Part shown: in pieces, positions 28,138 through 36,984 of the stretch
Position numbering within the stretch: position 1 is the stretch's first letter
Layout: each line of letters starts with the position of its first letter
NCBI RefSeq assembly: GCF_000010525.1
Contig: NC_009937.1
Span: 2,609,501 to 2,673,500 of the forward strand
DNA length: 64,000 nt
Direction of reading: 5' to 3'
DNA from: Azorhizobium caulinodans ORS 571
Lineage (GTDB): Bacteria; Pseudomonadota; Alphaproteobacteria; Rhizobiales; Xanthobacteraceae
Notes under the pieces: generated by a model
What the model was told of the DNA's origin: nothing
The model's input: the letters and a program-made list of their open reading frames with translations, nothing else
Databases searched by the model: none
Program-made: the position numbers and the translations under genes

Positions 28138-28854
28138 ATGAAGTTCATAGAAAGCTTTCACCTCCTGCCTTTCCTCGACACGGTGGTCAGCTATGTGGCG
28201 GCCTTCGTGTGCGGCGCGCTGATCGGTGCGGAACGGCAGTATCGCCAGCGCACTGCCGGCCTGCGCACCAATGTCCTCGTGGCCATCGGCGCTGCGGGCT
28301 TCACGGATCTTGCGCAGGGCATAGCGGGGGATGTGGAGGCGGTCCGCGTCATCTCCTATGTGGTCTCGGGCATCGGCTTTCTGGGTGCCGGCGTGATCAT
28401 GAAGGAGGGGCTGAACGTGCGCGGCCTCAACACGGCGGCAACGCTCTGGTGCTCGGCCGCCGTGGGCGCCTGCGCAGGCGTGGACCGGCTGGCCGAAGCC
28501 TTCCTCCTGACGGTCTTCGTCATCGCCGGCAACACGCTGCTGCGGCCGCTGGTGAACGCCATCAACCGCATTCCCATCAAGGCGGAGAGCATCGAGGCGA
28601 CCTATACGGTCAGCCTCACCACGGCGGTGGAGCAGGCGGGCGTGATGCGCGACCTGCTGGAGGAGCGGCTGGAGGCCGCGAGCTATCCGGTGGCCGAACT
28701 GGAGGTGGTGGAGCGCGGCGAGGAGCAGGTGGAGATCGTCGCCACCCTCACCTCGACGGAGGTGGAGGGCGAGGAACTCGACGCCGTGGTGGAGGGCCTC
28801 CTCACCCGTCCCCACGTGGACCACGCCACGTGGAGCGCCAACACGCAGTCCTGA
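28138..28854 (+). CDS. MgtC/SapB family membrane protein
   Basis: 238 aa. The N-terminal half has MgtC/SapB membrane helices and motifs: CGALIGAERQYRQRTAGLRT, VSGIGFLGAGVIMKEG, NVRGLNTAATLWCSAAVGAC. The C-terminal part is a soluble ACT-like domain (YTVSLTTAVEQAGVMRDLLE; EEQVEIVATLTST). Family members are linked to growth at low Mg2+ and to acid survival, and modulate membrane ATPase activity in pathogens. The frame continues upstream through the groEL repeats by chance; the ATG at 28138 matches the family N-terminus. Confidence 0.9.
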   Translation: MKFIESFHLLPFLDTVVSYVAAFVCGALIGAERQYRQRTAGLRTNVLVAIGAAGFTDLAQGIAGDVEAVRVISYVVSGIGFLGAGVIMKEGLNVRGLNTAATLWCSAAVGACAGVDRLAEAFLLTVFVIAGNTLLRPLVNAINRIPIKAESIEATYTVSLTTAVEQAGVMRDLLEERLEAASYPVAELEVVERGEEQVEIVATLTSTEVEGEELDAVVEGLLTRPHVDHATWSANTQS

Positions 28855-28878
28855 ACCCGTCTGCCTTCTCCGCCGGGA

Positions 28879-30315
28879 TCAGGCGGCGATGCGCCAATCG
28901 GTCACGCGCAGCGACAGGCCGTGTTCCGGGTCCCAGTTCGCGGGTACGGAGAGGGCGAAGGTGTCGTCGCTCTCGATGGTCAGGGTCAGCGTCTTGCCGA
29001 GCAGCCGCCAGATCTCATCGGGCCGCGTGAGGCGGGGATAGCTGTCTGCCCAGTGCCGCTGCTCGTCCGGGCTCATGGCCGCGAACTCCGGATAAAGGCG
29101 ATCCCGGTAAAGCGCGAAGACGAAGGATTCGAAGTTCGGCCGGAAATCGGCACGATCGACGACCTGCGCGACGAAGGCCGTCCGAGCCGGAGAGAGCGCA
29201 TCTTCTTCTCCGAGTACGCAGATGTCGGCCGGCCGTTCACTCCAGGCGGGCGTCACCTTCTTTTTGAGCGACCATTTGTAGGTCGCGTCGAACGCGAAGG
29301 TGCCGACATCCCTGATCTTCACGTCGGCGATGCGCGCCTCCTCCCGGCGCAGCAGCGTCCAGCCGTCCTTGCCCTGGTGAACGAGATAGTCCTCGGTGAG
29401 GCGATGCCCCTCCCCAACCTCGCTCTGTACCCGCACGACCCGGAAGCCATGGGTCTTGCGCAGGACCGTATCCATGCGGTCGAAAGCGACCGGTTGGTCG
29501 AAGCGGATCCGCGCGCGCCGTAACGGCGGGGGGAGCAGGCCGGTCTCGACGGCCGCCTCCGTCGTGAACCGGTGCGCCTCGGCTGCAAAGCGTTGCGCGC
29601 TCTCCACCCGCTGGGCGAGCACCCGCGCCAGAACCTCCACATTGCGCGCCGCATCGATGGCGACATCTCCCGGTGTCTCGAAGAAGCGCGAGATCAGATT
29701 TTCCGGCTCCGGCGCCCGCGTCGGCACCACTTCTGGTGCCGCGAGCGCCTCCGCCAGCAGACGGTCAAAGAGAGCGCCGTTCGCCTTTTCCGCAGCAGCC
29801 TCGAGCTTGCGCCGGGGACCGACCGTGGCGAGGAAATCGGTGAAGCTCGCGGCGACGCGCACCGGCGCGGCAAACTCGTCGTCCGCCGACGAGCCCTGCG
29901 CGCGCACGGCCCAGACGGCGCCGGCATCGGCGCCACGCAAGGCGATGGCGAGGGTCAGGATGATCTGCGGACTGCCGCCGCGCATCTGGCCGAACGGGAA
30001 ATAGGCGGACGCGCCGTCCGGCAGATCCGCCGCCTGGCGCTCGAAATCGCGATAGGCGCGCTGCGCGAACGCGCCGTGCTCCACCGCCCGGAACTCCAGC
30101 GCATAGACATGGGCGACCGGGCGCAGGAGGAGCGTCGCATGGTCATAATCGAGCTTCCGCCAGCCCACATGCGTCAGATACCAGCGGAAATCCTCCGGGA
30201 AGCGCACCCCTGTCAGCGTTTCGAGAGCGTCGATTTCCTCGGGCGCATAGGTGAAAGGCTCGCTCGGATCCTTTTCCAGACGCAAGGCGGAAACGGCAGT
30301 CTCGATCGACGTCAT
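28879..30315 (-). CDS. SMI1/KNR4 (SUKH)-like protein with extra C-terminal domain
   Basis: 478 aa from the ATG at 30315, which has GGAGG 8 nt upstream; an ATG at 30339 is an alternative. Residues about 20-150 look like a SUKH domain: EIDALETLTGVRFPEDFRWY, then GSPQIILTLAIALRG. A helical middle part follows, and a separate C-terminal domain ends PANWDPEHGLSLRVTDWRI, reminiscent of DUF6985-like modules. SUKH proteins are often immunity proteins of polymorphic toxin systems, but no toxin gene lies nearby. It is convergent with the mgtC-like gene. Function unassigned. Confidence 0.6.
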   Translation of the reverse strand: MTSIETAVSALRLEKDPSEPFTYAPEEIDALETLTGVRFPEDFRWYLTHVGWRKLDYDHATLLLRPVAHVYALEFRAVEHGAFAQRAYRDFERQAADLPDGASAYFPFGQMRGGSPQIILTLAIALRGADAGAVWAVRAQGSSADDEFAAPVRVAASFTDFLATVGPRRKLEAAAEKANGALFDRLLAEALAAPEVVPTRAPEPENLISRFFETPGDVAIDAARNVEVLARVLAQRVESAQRFAAEAHRFTTEAAVETGLLPPPLRRARIRFDQPVAFDRMDTVLRKTHGFRVVRVQSEVGEGHRLTEDYLVHQGKDGWTLLRREEARIADVKIRDVGTFAFDATYKWSLKKKVTPAWSERPADICVLGEEDALSPARTAFVAQVVDRADFRPNFESFVFALYRDRLYPEFAAMSPDEQRHWADSYPRLTRPDEIWRLLGKTLTLTIESDDTFALSVPANWDPEHGLSLRVTDWRIAA

Positions 30316-30459
30316 GCAGGGGCCTCCGTTGTCATTCATCGAAGGAGCCGGCACGCGGCGCACGCACCACGAACCGGCCCTTCCGAGACGGTGAGAGGCA
30401 AACCCGGCGGTTTTGCGGGGTGTCGGCAACGCCCGTTTCAGAACCTCAACTTGCCCGCC

Positions 30460-32010
30460 CTACCTGCACAGCGGATCATCGAGCTTCAGCGGGATGACCT
30501 GCCACAGGCTCTGGCGGCGGGGGCGGAGCAGCGGACCCCACCATTTGTACCAGATCTCGATGGTCGAGCCGTCCGACTTCGGCAGCGGCAGGTTGCCGAT
30601 GCCGTTGGAGATGCCGGCGATGCGGGCGCAGCCCGTCGCCGCACGGGCCGGCGGGCGGTAGGTATCCGGCGGGATCAGCACCACGCGGGCATTGGGGATG
30701 GCGGCCTTGAGGCGGCCGGCCGACATGCGATCGTCGGCGACCAGCGTTGGCGCATCGCCGAACTGGAGGTCGATCACCGGCCGCAGCGCCTTCAGGGGCT
30801 CGGCGGCGACGCAGCGGCCGCACAGGCGCGGATCGGGCCAGAGCGTTATGGCCGCGCGCACCAGAAGCACGCCGAAAGCGACGATGGCCAGCGCCCACAG
30901 ATAGAGCTTCACCCGGTCACGCCAACCGCCGAGCCGCTCCAGCTCGGCGAAGACATAGACGGTGGAGAGCAGGAAGAAGACGTGGAAATAGCGGTCGCGC
31001 AGGCTGGTGGAGCCTACCGCCAGCGCGCCGATGAGCGTGCCCACGGTACCGAGGATGATGATGGTGCGGATCACCCGGCGCGGGGCCGCGCGGTCCTCCG
31101 TCGAGGGAGTGGCGTCCTCGCCCCGGTTGAAGGGCAGGAAGACGGCGCCAGCGAGCGCCGCGAACGGCAGCAGATAGCCGATCCACGCCCCGGCGAAGGT
31201 GTCGAGCACGTTGCGGAAGCTGCGGTCCGGGCTCGGGCCCACCACCTCGGCGGTGGCGGCCATCACGTCCTGTCCCAGCATCTTCAGCGCCACCAGATAG
31301 ACGGCAAGCGGGCCGGCTGCGACCAGCAGCGTCAACAGGATGCGCCGGTCGAACAGCGCGCGGCGGAAGCTCGGCTCGAACAGGCTCGCCAGCACCAGCA
31401 CGATGACGAAGGGCAGGAAGCCGAACTTGCCCAGCAGGCCGACGGCGATCCAGGCCCCGAGGCCCGCATAAAGGGCGGCGGAGGGTGCGCGCACGATGGC
31501 CAGCAGCGTCAGGAAGCTGCCGGCGATGGCGACGATCATCACGTTGGAATGGGTGAGGATGCGGTGGCTGTGATAGCCGATCACCCACAGCGCCGAGAGC
31601 GAGAAGACGGCGAGCGCCTGAAGCTTCGGGTCCGCGATCACCCGGCGGGCGATGCGATAGACCAGCATGCCGCAGGTAAACAGCAGCACGTAGCGCAGGA
31701 TCGCATAGGGCAGCGTGCCGGGCCCGAAGATCCAGAGCAGGCCATAGAGCAGCCAGTCGAACAGCGGCGGATTGCGCGGCACATAGGAGAGCTGGAACGA
31801 CTGGACCAGATAGCTCTCGATGGCGTCGTCCACATTGATGGACGATTCCAGCAGTACCGCCACCAGGGCATGCGCCAGCGCCCAGAGGCCGACGATGACC
31901 GCCACGCCCCGCGCCGTGGCCCACCAGGGCGTCGGCTCCTCGGGCGCCCGTCCGAAGGGGGGCGTGCCATAGCGGGAATCGATCGGCTGTGCAGTGGAAG
32001 ACAGACGCAC
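30460..32010 (-). CDS. GT39-type polytopic glycosyltransferase (ArnT/PMT-like)
   Basis: 516 aa with about 11-12 predicted membrane helices. The loop after the first helix carries NVDDAIESYLVQSFQ, resembling the conserved acidic motif of GT39/GT83 transferases that use polyprenyl-phosphate sugars; YVPRNPPLFDWLLYGLLWIF is also typical. A C-terminal periplasmic segment of about 130 residues follows. It probably adds a sugar to a lipid or protein on the periplasmic face. It is the only gene of such a pathway here, so donor and acceptor are unknown. Confidence 0.85.
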   Translation of the reverse strand: MRLSSTAQPIDSRYGTPPFGRAPEEPTPWWATARGVAVIVGLWALAHALVAVLLESSINVDDAIESYLVQSFQLSYVPRNPPLFDWLLYGLLWIFGPGTLPYAILRYVLLFTCGMLVYRIARRVIADPKLQALAVFSLSALWVIGYHSHRILTHSNVMIVAIAGSFLTLLAIVRAPSAALYAGLGAWIAVGLLGKFGFLPFVIVLVLASLFEPSFRRALFDRRILLTLLVAAGPLAVYLVALKMLGQDVMAATAEVVGPSPDRSFRNVLDTFAGAWIGYLLPFAALAGAVFLPFNRGEDATPSTEDRAAPRRVIRTIIILGTVGTLIGALAVGSTSLRDRYFHVFFLLSTVYVFAELERLGGWRDRVKLYLWALAIVAFGVLLVRAAITLWPDPRLCGRCVAAEPLKALRPVIDLQFGDAPTLVADDRMSAGRLKAAIPNARVVLIPPDTYRPPARAATGCARIAGISNGIGNLPLPKSDGSTIEIWYKWWGPLLRPRRQSLWQVIPLKLDDPLCR

Positions 32011-32150
32011 GGCCCTCTCCTGGGCAAGTTGGAGCGCGGTCTATAGCTCCCTTTCCCTATGGGTGGCTATGACGGGAAAAGCACGCCCCGCCCCTTTGCT
32101 GCCGGCTTAGCACCCGGCAGGCAGCCGCACGCGCAACGGTGGTTGCATTT

Positions 32151-32432
32151 TCATACCGTTGCGGCCACGCGGAACCCGGTTCCAGCGGGAGGCGCCTCCG
32201 CCAACGCTTCCTCGATCCGCTCCACATGGGCATGGGCGGGACCCGAGCGGCAGGCCTCCAGCATCGCGGCGACGGCCTCCGATGGGCCGGAAATCACGGC
32301 CTCCACCGTGCCCTCCCGGCGGTTGCGCACGAAGCCGGAGAGGCCGCGCGACACAGCCTCGTCCGCGCACCAGGCCCGATAGCCGACGCCCTGCACGCGG
32401 CCGTGGATGACGAGATGGAGGGTATGCGTCAT
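32151..32432 (-). CDS. acyP: acylphosphatase
   Basis: 93 aa, normal size. The catalytic Arg19 is in GRVQGVGYRAW and the catalytic Asn37 in LSGFVRNRREGTVEAV, both family-defining. It hydrolyses acyl phosphates such as 1,3-bisphosphoglycerate and carbamoyl phosphate. It lies 12 bp after the eipB-like gene on the same strand, so the two are probably co-transcribed. Confidence 0.95.
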   Translation of the reverse strand: MTHTLHLVIHGRVQGVGYRAWCADEAVSRGLSGFVRNRREGTVEAVISGPSEAVAAMLEACRSGPAHAHVERIEEALAEAPPAGTGFRVAATV

Positions 32433-32444
32433 GTCAGCCCCGCT

Positions 32445-33275
32445 TCACTTCTTCGGCTGGCACGGGGTGGCGGAGGCTTTCAGCGGCTCGAACGCATCGA
32501 GCGCGCCGCGCAAGGCGAAGTCGCCATAATCGATCTTCAGCTCGCCGATGACGCCGTTGTCATAGAGCGTGAAGGTCATGACATATTCGGGGCTCGCGTC
32601 CTTCTTCTCCGCGTCATAGTAGCTGACGCTCACCGGATAGAAGGTGTGGCCCGACAGGCTCGCCTTGGCGCCGTCGAAGAGCTTGGCCGTGTCGGTGCTG
32701 GCCCGGCCGATGACGGCCAGCGTGTTGTAGACCTTGGTGCCGTCGCTGGAGCCGTCATAGACCTTGGCTTCCAGGAGGCTGTCGCCCTTCGCAGCGGCCT
32801 CGAGCACATGCACCACGTGCTCGGTGGGCATCAGGATGCGGCCCTTCAGGTCCACGGTGCGGGCGTCCGGTTTGGCGATCTTCACCTGCAGGTCGCCATT
32901 GTCGAGGCGGTTCGCCTGCGCATCCACGTCCGACTTGGTGTCGCCGTCCATGCGGTCGCGCGTCTTGAAGCGGTAGGCGTTGCCGGAGCCGTCCTCCCAG
33001 CTGGTGGAGACCATCTCCGAGCGCACGGGCGCCCCCTCCCCGGTGTCGAGGCTCGAGACCTGCCGCATGTTCACCGTATAGCCCTCGCAGGCATCGCCCC
33101 GGATCTCATAATCGATGCGCCCGGAGGCATCGTCGAGCCGGCCGGAGTTCTTGCTGGCGTCGAGCGTCATCTTGTACCCCGCCCGATGCGGCAGGAGCGC
33201 CTCCGCGGAGGCCGGCAGCAGGCCGGCGAGCGTGAGGACAAGAGCAAGGCTCGCGGAGCCCGGACGAAGCGGCAT
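32445..33275 (-). CDS. EipB-like periplasmic protein (DUF1849)
   Basis: 276 aa. A signal peptide (MPLRPGSASLALVLTLAGLL, cut near ASA) precedes the conserved start LLPHRAGYKMTLDASKN of DUF1849. Two cysteines, in RGDACEGYTV and near the C-terminus (SATPCQPKK), match the disulfide pair described for Brucella EipB, a periplasmic beta-spiral protein needed for envelope integrity. GGAG precedes the chosen ATG. It diverges from the ridA-like gene across 96 bp. Confidence 0.92.
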   Translation of the reverse strand: MPLRPGSASLALVLTLAGLLPASAEALLPHRAGYKMTLDASKNSGRLDDASGRIDYEIRGDACEGYTVNMRQVSSLDTGEGAPVRSEMVSTSWEDGSGNAYRFKTRDRMDGDTKSDVDAQANRLDNGDLQVKIAKPDARTVDLKGRILMPTEHVVHVLEAAAKGDSLLEAKVYDGSSDGTKVYNTLAVIGRASTDTAKLFDGAKASLSGHTFYPVSVSYYDAEKKDASPEYVMTFTLYDNGVIGELKIDYGDFALRGALDAFEPLKASATPCQPKK

Positions 33276-33371
33276 TTCAGATCTCCAGTACGGGCGAATG
33301 GCTTGCGCCATGTCCCTGCTTCGGCCAAGAGGAAGTCGCAAATTGCGCACTTGGTGTGGCAGGAGAGGATT

Positions 33372-33836
33372 ATGTCGCAAAGCGTTGAACAGAAACTGGC
33401 GGAACTCGGCATCACCCTGCCGACCCCCACCGCGCCGCTCGCCAATTATGTGCCGTCCGTGCGCACCGGCAACCTGCTCTTCATTTCCGGCCAGGTCTCC
33501 ATCGACGGCGCCGGCAAGCTGTCCACCGGCAAGCTCGGTGCCGGCCTCGACGTGGATGCCGGCCGCGCGGCCGCGCGCCTGTGCGGCATCAACCTCATCG
33601 CCCAGATGAAGGTGGCCCTCGGCGACCTCGACAAGGTGGTGCGCATCGTGAAGCTGGTCGGCTTCGTGAACTCGGCTCCCGACTTCGTGGACCACCCCAA
33701 GGTCATCAACGGCTGCTCGGACCTGTTCGTGGAAGTGTTCGGCGACAAGGGCCGCCACGCCCGCTCGGCGGTCGGCATCGCCGCTTTGCCCTTCGATGCG
33801 GCGGTGGAAGTGGAAGCCATCGTGGAAGTGGCCTGA
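33372..33836 (+). CDS. RidA family protein
   Basis: 154 aa, the longer RidA-like subfamily (TIM-barrel-like trimeric fold). Family features: TGNLLFISGQVSIDG, VKLVGFVNSAPDF, then the Arg-containing GRHARSAVGIAALP and AVEVEAIVEVA at the end. Classic RidA removes reactive enamine/imine intermediates from PLP enzymes such as threonine dehydratase, one of which is encoded at 14-15 kb. Activity in this subfamily is less certain. It is followed after 5 bp by the GDPD gene. Confidence 0.92.
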   Translation: MSQSVEQKLAELGITLPTPTAPLANYVPSVRTGNLLFISGQVSIDGAGKLSTGKLGAGLDVDAGRAAARLCGINLIAQMKVALGDLDKVVRIVKLVGFVNSAPDFVDHPKVINGCSDLFVEVFGDKGRHARSAVGIAALPFDAAVEVEAIVEVA

Positions 33837-33841
33837 GCACC

Positions 33842-34573
33842 ATGGACCTGACTGCCCGCCCCGTCGCCCATCGCGGCCTGCATGACGCGGCGGCGGGCGT
33901 CATCGAGAATACCGCCTCGGCCGCGGATGCGGCCGTGGCGGCCGGTTACGCCATCGAACTGGACGTGCAGCTCACCCGCGACGGCGAGGCGGTCGTGTTC
34001 CACGACTTCACACTCGACCGGCTGACGCAGGCGCAAGGACGGCTTGCGGACCGCACGGTGGCCGAGCTGAAGACGGTGCGCTTCAAATCCACCTCCGACA
34101 TCATGATGACGCTGCCGGACCTGCTGGCGCGGGTCGCCGGGCGCAGCCTGCTCATCATCGAGATCAAGAGCGATTTTTCCGGCGACATGCGTCTCGTCCA
34201 GCGCACGGCCGAGCTCGCGGCGGCATATAATGGGCCGATTGCCCTCATGTCCTTCGATCCGGATATGGTCGCGGAAATCGGGCGCCTGGCGCCCGGCGTG
34301 CGTCGCGGCATCGTCGCCCAGCGCCGCTATGACCATGCGGAATGGGATTGCGTGCCGCCGGTGCGCCGCAAGGGCCTGGGCCTTCTGCTCCACTGGTCGC
34401 GGTCGCGCTTCCAGTTCGTGAACTACCGGGTATCGGACCTCGATGCGCCGGCGCTGCGGGTGGTGCGGGCCATGGGGCTGCCGCTGCTCACCTGGACGGT
34501 GCGCACGGCGGAAGATCGGGCGCTGGCCGCGGCCGGCGCCGACCAGATCGTCTTCGAGGGGTTCCGGCCCTGA
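33842..34573 (+). CDS. glycerophosphodiester phosphodiesterase
   Basis: 243 aa cytoplasmic GDPD TIM barrel. Catalytic and metal residues are visible: His10-Arg11 (VAHRG), Glu39 and Asp41 (IELDVQLTRDG) and His54 (VVFHDFTLDRLT); LIIEIKSD provides the later Glu/Lys pair. It hydrolyses deacylated phospholipids to glycerol-3-phosphate and an alcohol. It is tightly spaced behind the ridA-like gene, so probably co-transcribed. Confidence 0.93.
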   Translation: MDLTARPVAHRGLHDAAAGVIENTASAADAAVAAGYAIELDVQLTRDGEAVVFHDFTLDRLTQAQGRLADRTVAELKTVRFKSTSDIMMTLPDLLARVAGRSLLIIEIKSDFSGDMRLVQRTAELAAAYNGPIALMSFDPDMVAEIGRLAPGVRRGIVAQRRYDHAEWDCVPPVRRKGLGLLLHWSRSRFQFVNYRVSDLDAPALRVVRAMGLPLLTWTVRTAEDRALAAAGADQIVFEGFRP

Positions 34574-34596
34574 CCGGCCGAGGGGAGAGACGGAGC

Positions 34597-35649
34597 ATGA
34601 TCGACAACCACAAGACCTTCGGCCGCTGCACGGCCCGCCTCCTGATCGCCGGCCTGCTGGCTGCGGCGGCCGGAACGCCCGCGCTCGCCAATGACAGCAC
34701 AGCGGCCCTGAGCGCCGGCGGCCTCATCATGGTGCCCAATCTCGATATCGAGATGGCCTCGGAGGACCTGTTCATTTCCGAGCAGGAAGTGCGGGTGCGC
34801 TATGTCTTCCGCAACACCGCCAAGCAGGACCAGACGGTTCTCGTCGCCTTCCCGATGCCCGACATCACCATCCGGGAATCGCTGAACATCACCATTCCCA
34901 ACGACGCGTCGGACAATTTCCTCGACTTCAAGACAACGGTCGACGGCAAGCCGGTCCAGACCCAATTGGAGCAGCGGGCGCTGGCGCTGGAGATCGACCG
35001 CACGGCCATGCTGCGCGACCTCAAGATCCCGCTCGCGCCCTATCTGAAGCAGACTCAGGCGGCGCTGGACGCCCTGCCGCAGGACAAGTGGAAAGAGTTC
35101 GAGGCCCTCGGCCTCGGCATGGTGGACGAATATGAGGCCGGCAAGGGTCCCGAGCGCCATCTGGCGCCGCAGTGGACCCTGAAGTCCACCTATTACTGGT
35201 CGCAGACCTTTCCGGCCGGAAAGGCTCTGGTGGTCGAGCACAAATACCGACCCAGCGTCGGCATGTCGGCGGGCACGCTCATCGGCCTCAAGCTCAAGGA
35301 CAATGAGTACGCCGCCGAGGAGCAGCGCCAGCAGATGGACCAGTTCTGCGTCGATCAGGCCTTCCTCAATGGGGTGTCGAAGGCCTCCAAGGCCTCGAAG
35401 AATTCCGGCGAGGTGCCCTTTTCGGATGCGCGCATCCACTACATCCTGCAAACGGGCGGCAACTGGTCCGGCGGCACCATCCGGGACTTCAAGCTCACCG
35501 TCGACAAGGGTGCCTCGGAGAACCTCGTCAGCTTCTGCGGCAAGGACGTGAAAAAGATCAGTCCGACGCAGTTCCAGATGACGGCCAAGGATTTCTACCC
35601 GGCCAGGAACCTCGGTATCTTGATCCTGAAGCCCTACCCCAAGCAGTAA
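34597..35649 (+). CDS. exported DUF4424 protein
   Basis: 350 aa. The ATG at 34597 gives a signal peptide (LLIAGLLAAAAGTPALA). The mature protein starts NDSTAALSAGGLIMV, the usual DUF4424 beginning, followed by EDLFISEQEVRVRYVFRNT. Late cysteines (DQFCVDQAF; SFCGKDVKKI) suggest a periplasmic disulfide. Function unknown. A short KASKASKNSG stretch near residue 265 is a local repeat. It lies 23 bp after the GDPD gene. Confidence 0.85.
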   Translation: MIDNHKTFGRCTARLLIAGLLAAAAGTPALANDSTAALSAGGLIMVPNLDIEMASEDLFISEQEVRVRYVFRNTAKQDQTVLVAFPMPDITIRESLNITIPNDASDNFLDFKTTVDGKPVQTQLEQRALALEIDRTAMLRDLKIPLAPYLKQTQAALDALPQDKWKEFEALGLGMVDEYEAGKGPERHLAPQWTLKSTYYWSQTFPAGKALVVEHKYRPSVGMSAGTLIGLKLKDNEYAAEEQRQQMDQFCVDQAFLNGVSKASKASKNSGEVPFSDARIHYILQTGGNWSGGTIRDFKLTVDKGASENLVSFCGKDVKKISPTQFQMTAKDFYPARNLGILILKPYPKQ

Positions 35650-35716
35650 GCCGACCTTCCGGAGGTGCACCGCAGCATCTTCCCGCGTCGCGCCTTCAGG
35701 CCCATGTTAGGCGGGC

Positions 35717-36889
35717 ATGACCGAGATCCGCATTCTCCCCGCTCTGTCCGAAATCCCAGCCGCCGACTGGGACGCCTGTGCCGCCGGAGGCGCGGCGCGT
35801 CCCGAGCCCTTCGTCTCCCACGCCTTTCTCCAGGCGCTGGAAGAAGCCGGCTGCGCCCGCGCCCGCACGGGCTGGCAGCCTCAGCATCTGGTGCTGGACG
35901 GGCCGGACGGCCGTCCGGCGGCGGTGGCCCCCGCCTATCTGAAATCCCATTCGCGTGGGGAATACGTCTTCGACCATGGCTGGGCCGAGGCCTATGAGAG
36001 CGCGGGCGGGCGCTATTATCCCAAGGTGCAGGCGGCCGTGCCCTTCACCCCCGCCACCGGCCGCCGGCTGCTGGTGCGCGGCGATGCGGATGAGGGCGCT
36101 TTGCGTGAGACGCTGGGCGTTGGCCTCGTGCAACTGGCCAAGCTGCGCAATGCCTCATCCGTCCATGTGACCTTCGCCACGGAGGAAGAATGGGAGGCGC
36201 TGGCCGCGCTCGGCTTCCTCAAGCGCACCGACCAGCAGTTCCACTGGGTGAACGAGGGCTACGCCAGCTATGACGACTTCCTGGAGGCCCTTGCCTCCCG
36301 CAAGCGCAAGGCGCTGCGCAAGGAGCGGCGGGAGGCGCTGGCGAACGGCATCGAGATCGAGTGGCTGACAGGAGCGGACATCACGGAAGCCGCCTGGGAT
36401 GCCTTCTTCGCCTTCTACATGGACACCGGCTCCCGCAAATGGGGCAGCCCATATCTCAACCGCGCCTTCTTCTCGCTGCTCGGGCAGCGGATGGCGGATG
36501 CGTGCCTGCTGGTGATGGCCAAGCGCGCCGGGCGCTATGTGGCGGGCGCCCTCAACCTCATCGGGACGGACCGGCTCTATGGCCGCTATTGGGGCTGCAT
36601 CGAGCATCACCCGTACCTGCATTTCGAGGTCTGCTACCATCAGGCGGTGGATTTCGCGATCGCCCGGGGCCTCAAGGTGGTGGAGGCCGGGGCGCAGGGG
36701 GAGCACAAGCTTGCCCGCGGCTACCTGCCGCGCACCACCTATTCCGCCCACTGGATCGCCGACGCCGGCCTGCGGCGGGCGGTCGCCAATTATCTGGAGC
36801 GCGAGCGCGCCTATGTGGCGCAGGCCAATGAAGATCTCTCGGCTCTTGGCCCCTTCCGCCGTGGATCGGCACCCGAAGAAGTGGAATAG
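35717..36889 (+). CDS. GNAT/FemAB-like acyltransferase (DUF482, peptidogalycan biosynthesis family)
   Basis: 390 aa with two GNAT-like halves as in PF04339. Diagnostic stretches are PFVSHAFLQALEEAGCA, YVFDHGWAEAYESAGGRYYP, then FYMDTGSRKWGSPYLNRAFF and EAGAQGEHKLARGYLPRTTY. The family resembles FemAB peptidyltransferases, but its substrate is unproven. No signal peptide is present. It precedes the Anbu gene by 95 bp in the same direction. Confidence 0.9.
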   Translation: MTEIRILPALSEIPAADWDACAAGGAARPEPFVSHAFLQALEEAGCARARTGWQPQHLVLDGPDGRPAAVAPAYLKSHSRGEYVFDHGWAEAYESAGGRYYPKVQAAVPFTPATGRRLLVRGDADEGALRETLGVGLVQLAKLRNASSVHVTFATEEEWEALAALGFLKRTDQQFHWVNEGYASYDDFLEALASRKRKALRKERREALANGIEIEWLTGADITEAAWDAFFAFYMDTGSRKWGSPYLNRAFFSLLGQRMADACLLVMAKRAGRYVAGALNLIGTDRLYGRYWGCIEHHPYLHFEVCYHQAVDFAIARGLKVVEAGAQGEHKLARGYLPRTTYSAHWIADAGLRRAVANYLERERAYVAQANEDLSALGPFRRGSAPEEVE

Positions 36890-36984
36890 GCTCGACCTGC
36901 GCCGCGACTTATGTTTGGGAGAAGCTGCGTGCGGCACGTCCGCGCGGAAGAAAGGGCGAGCCCCGAAGGGCCCTGGGAGAAACC

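Noticed and set aside
29572..32046. A plus-strand open frame of 824 codons across the SUKH and GT39 genes
   Set aside because: It spans two real minus-strand genes and their gap. Composition is His/Gln/Arg/Asp-rich with no domain.
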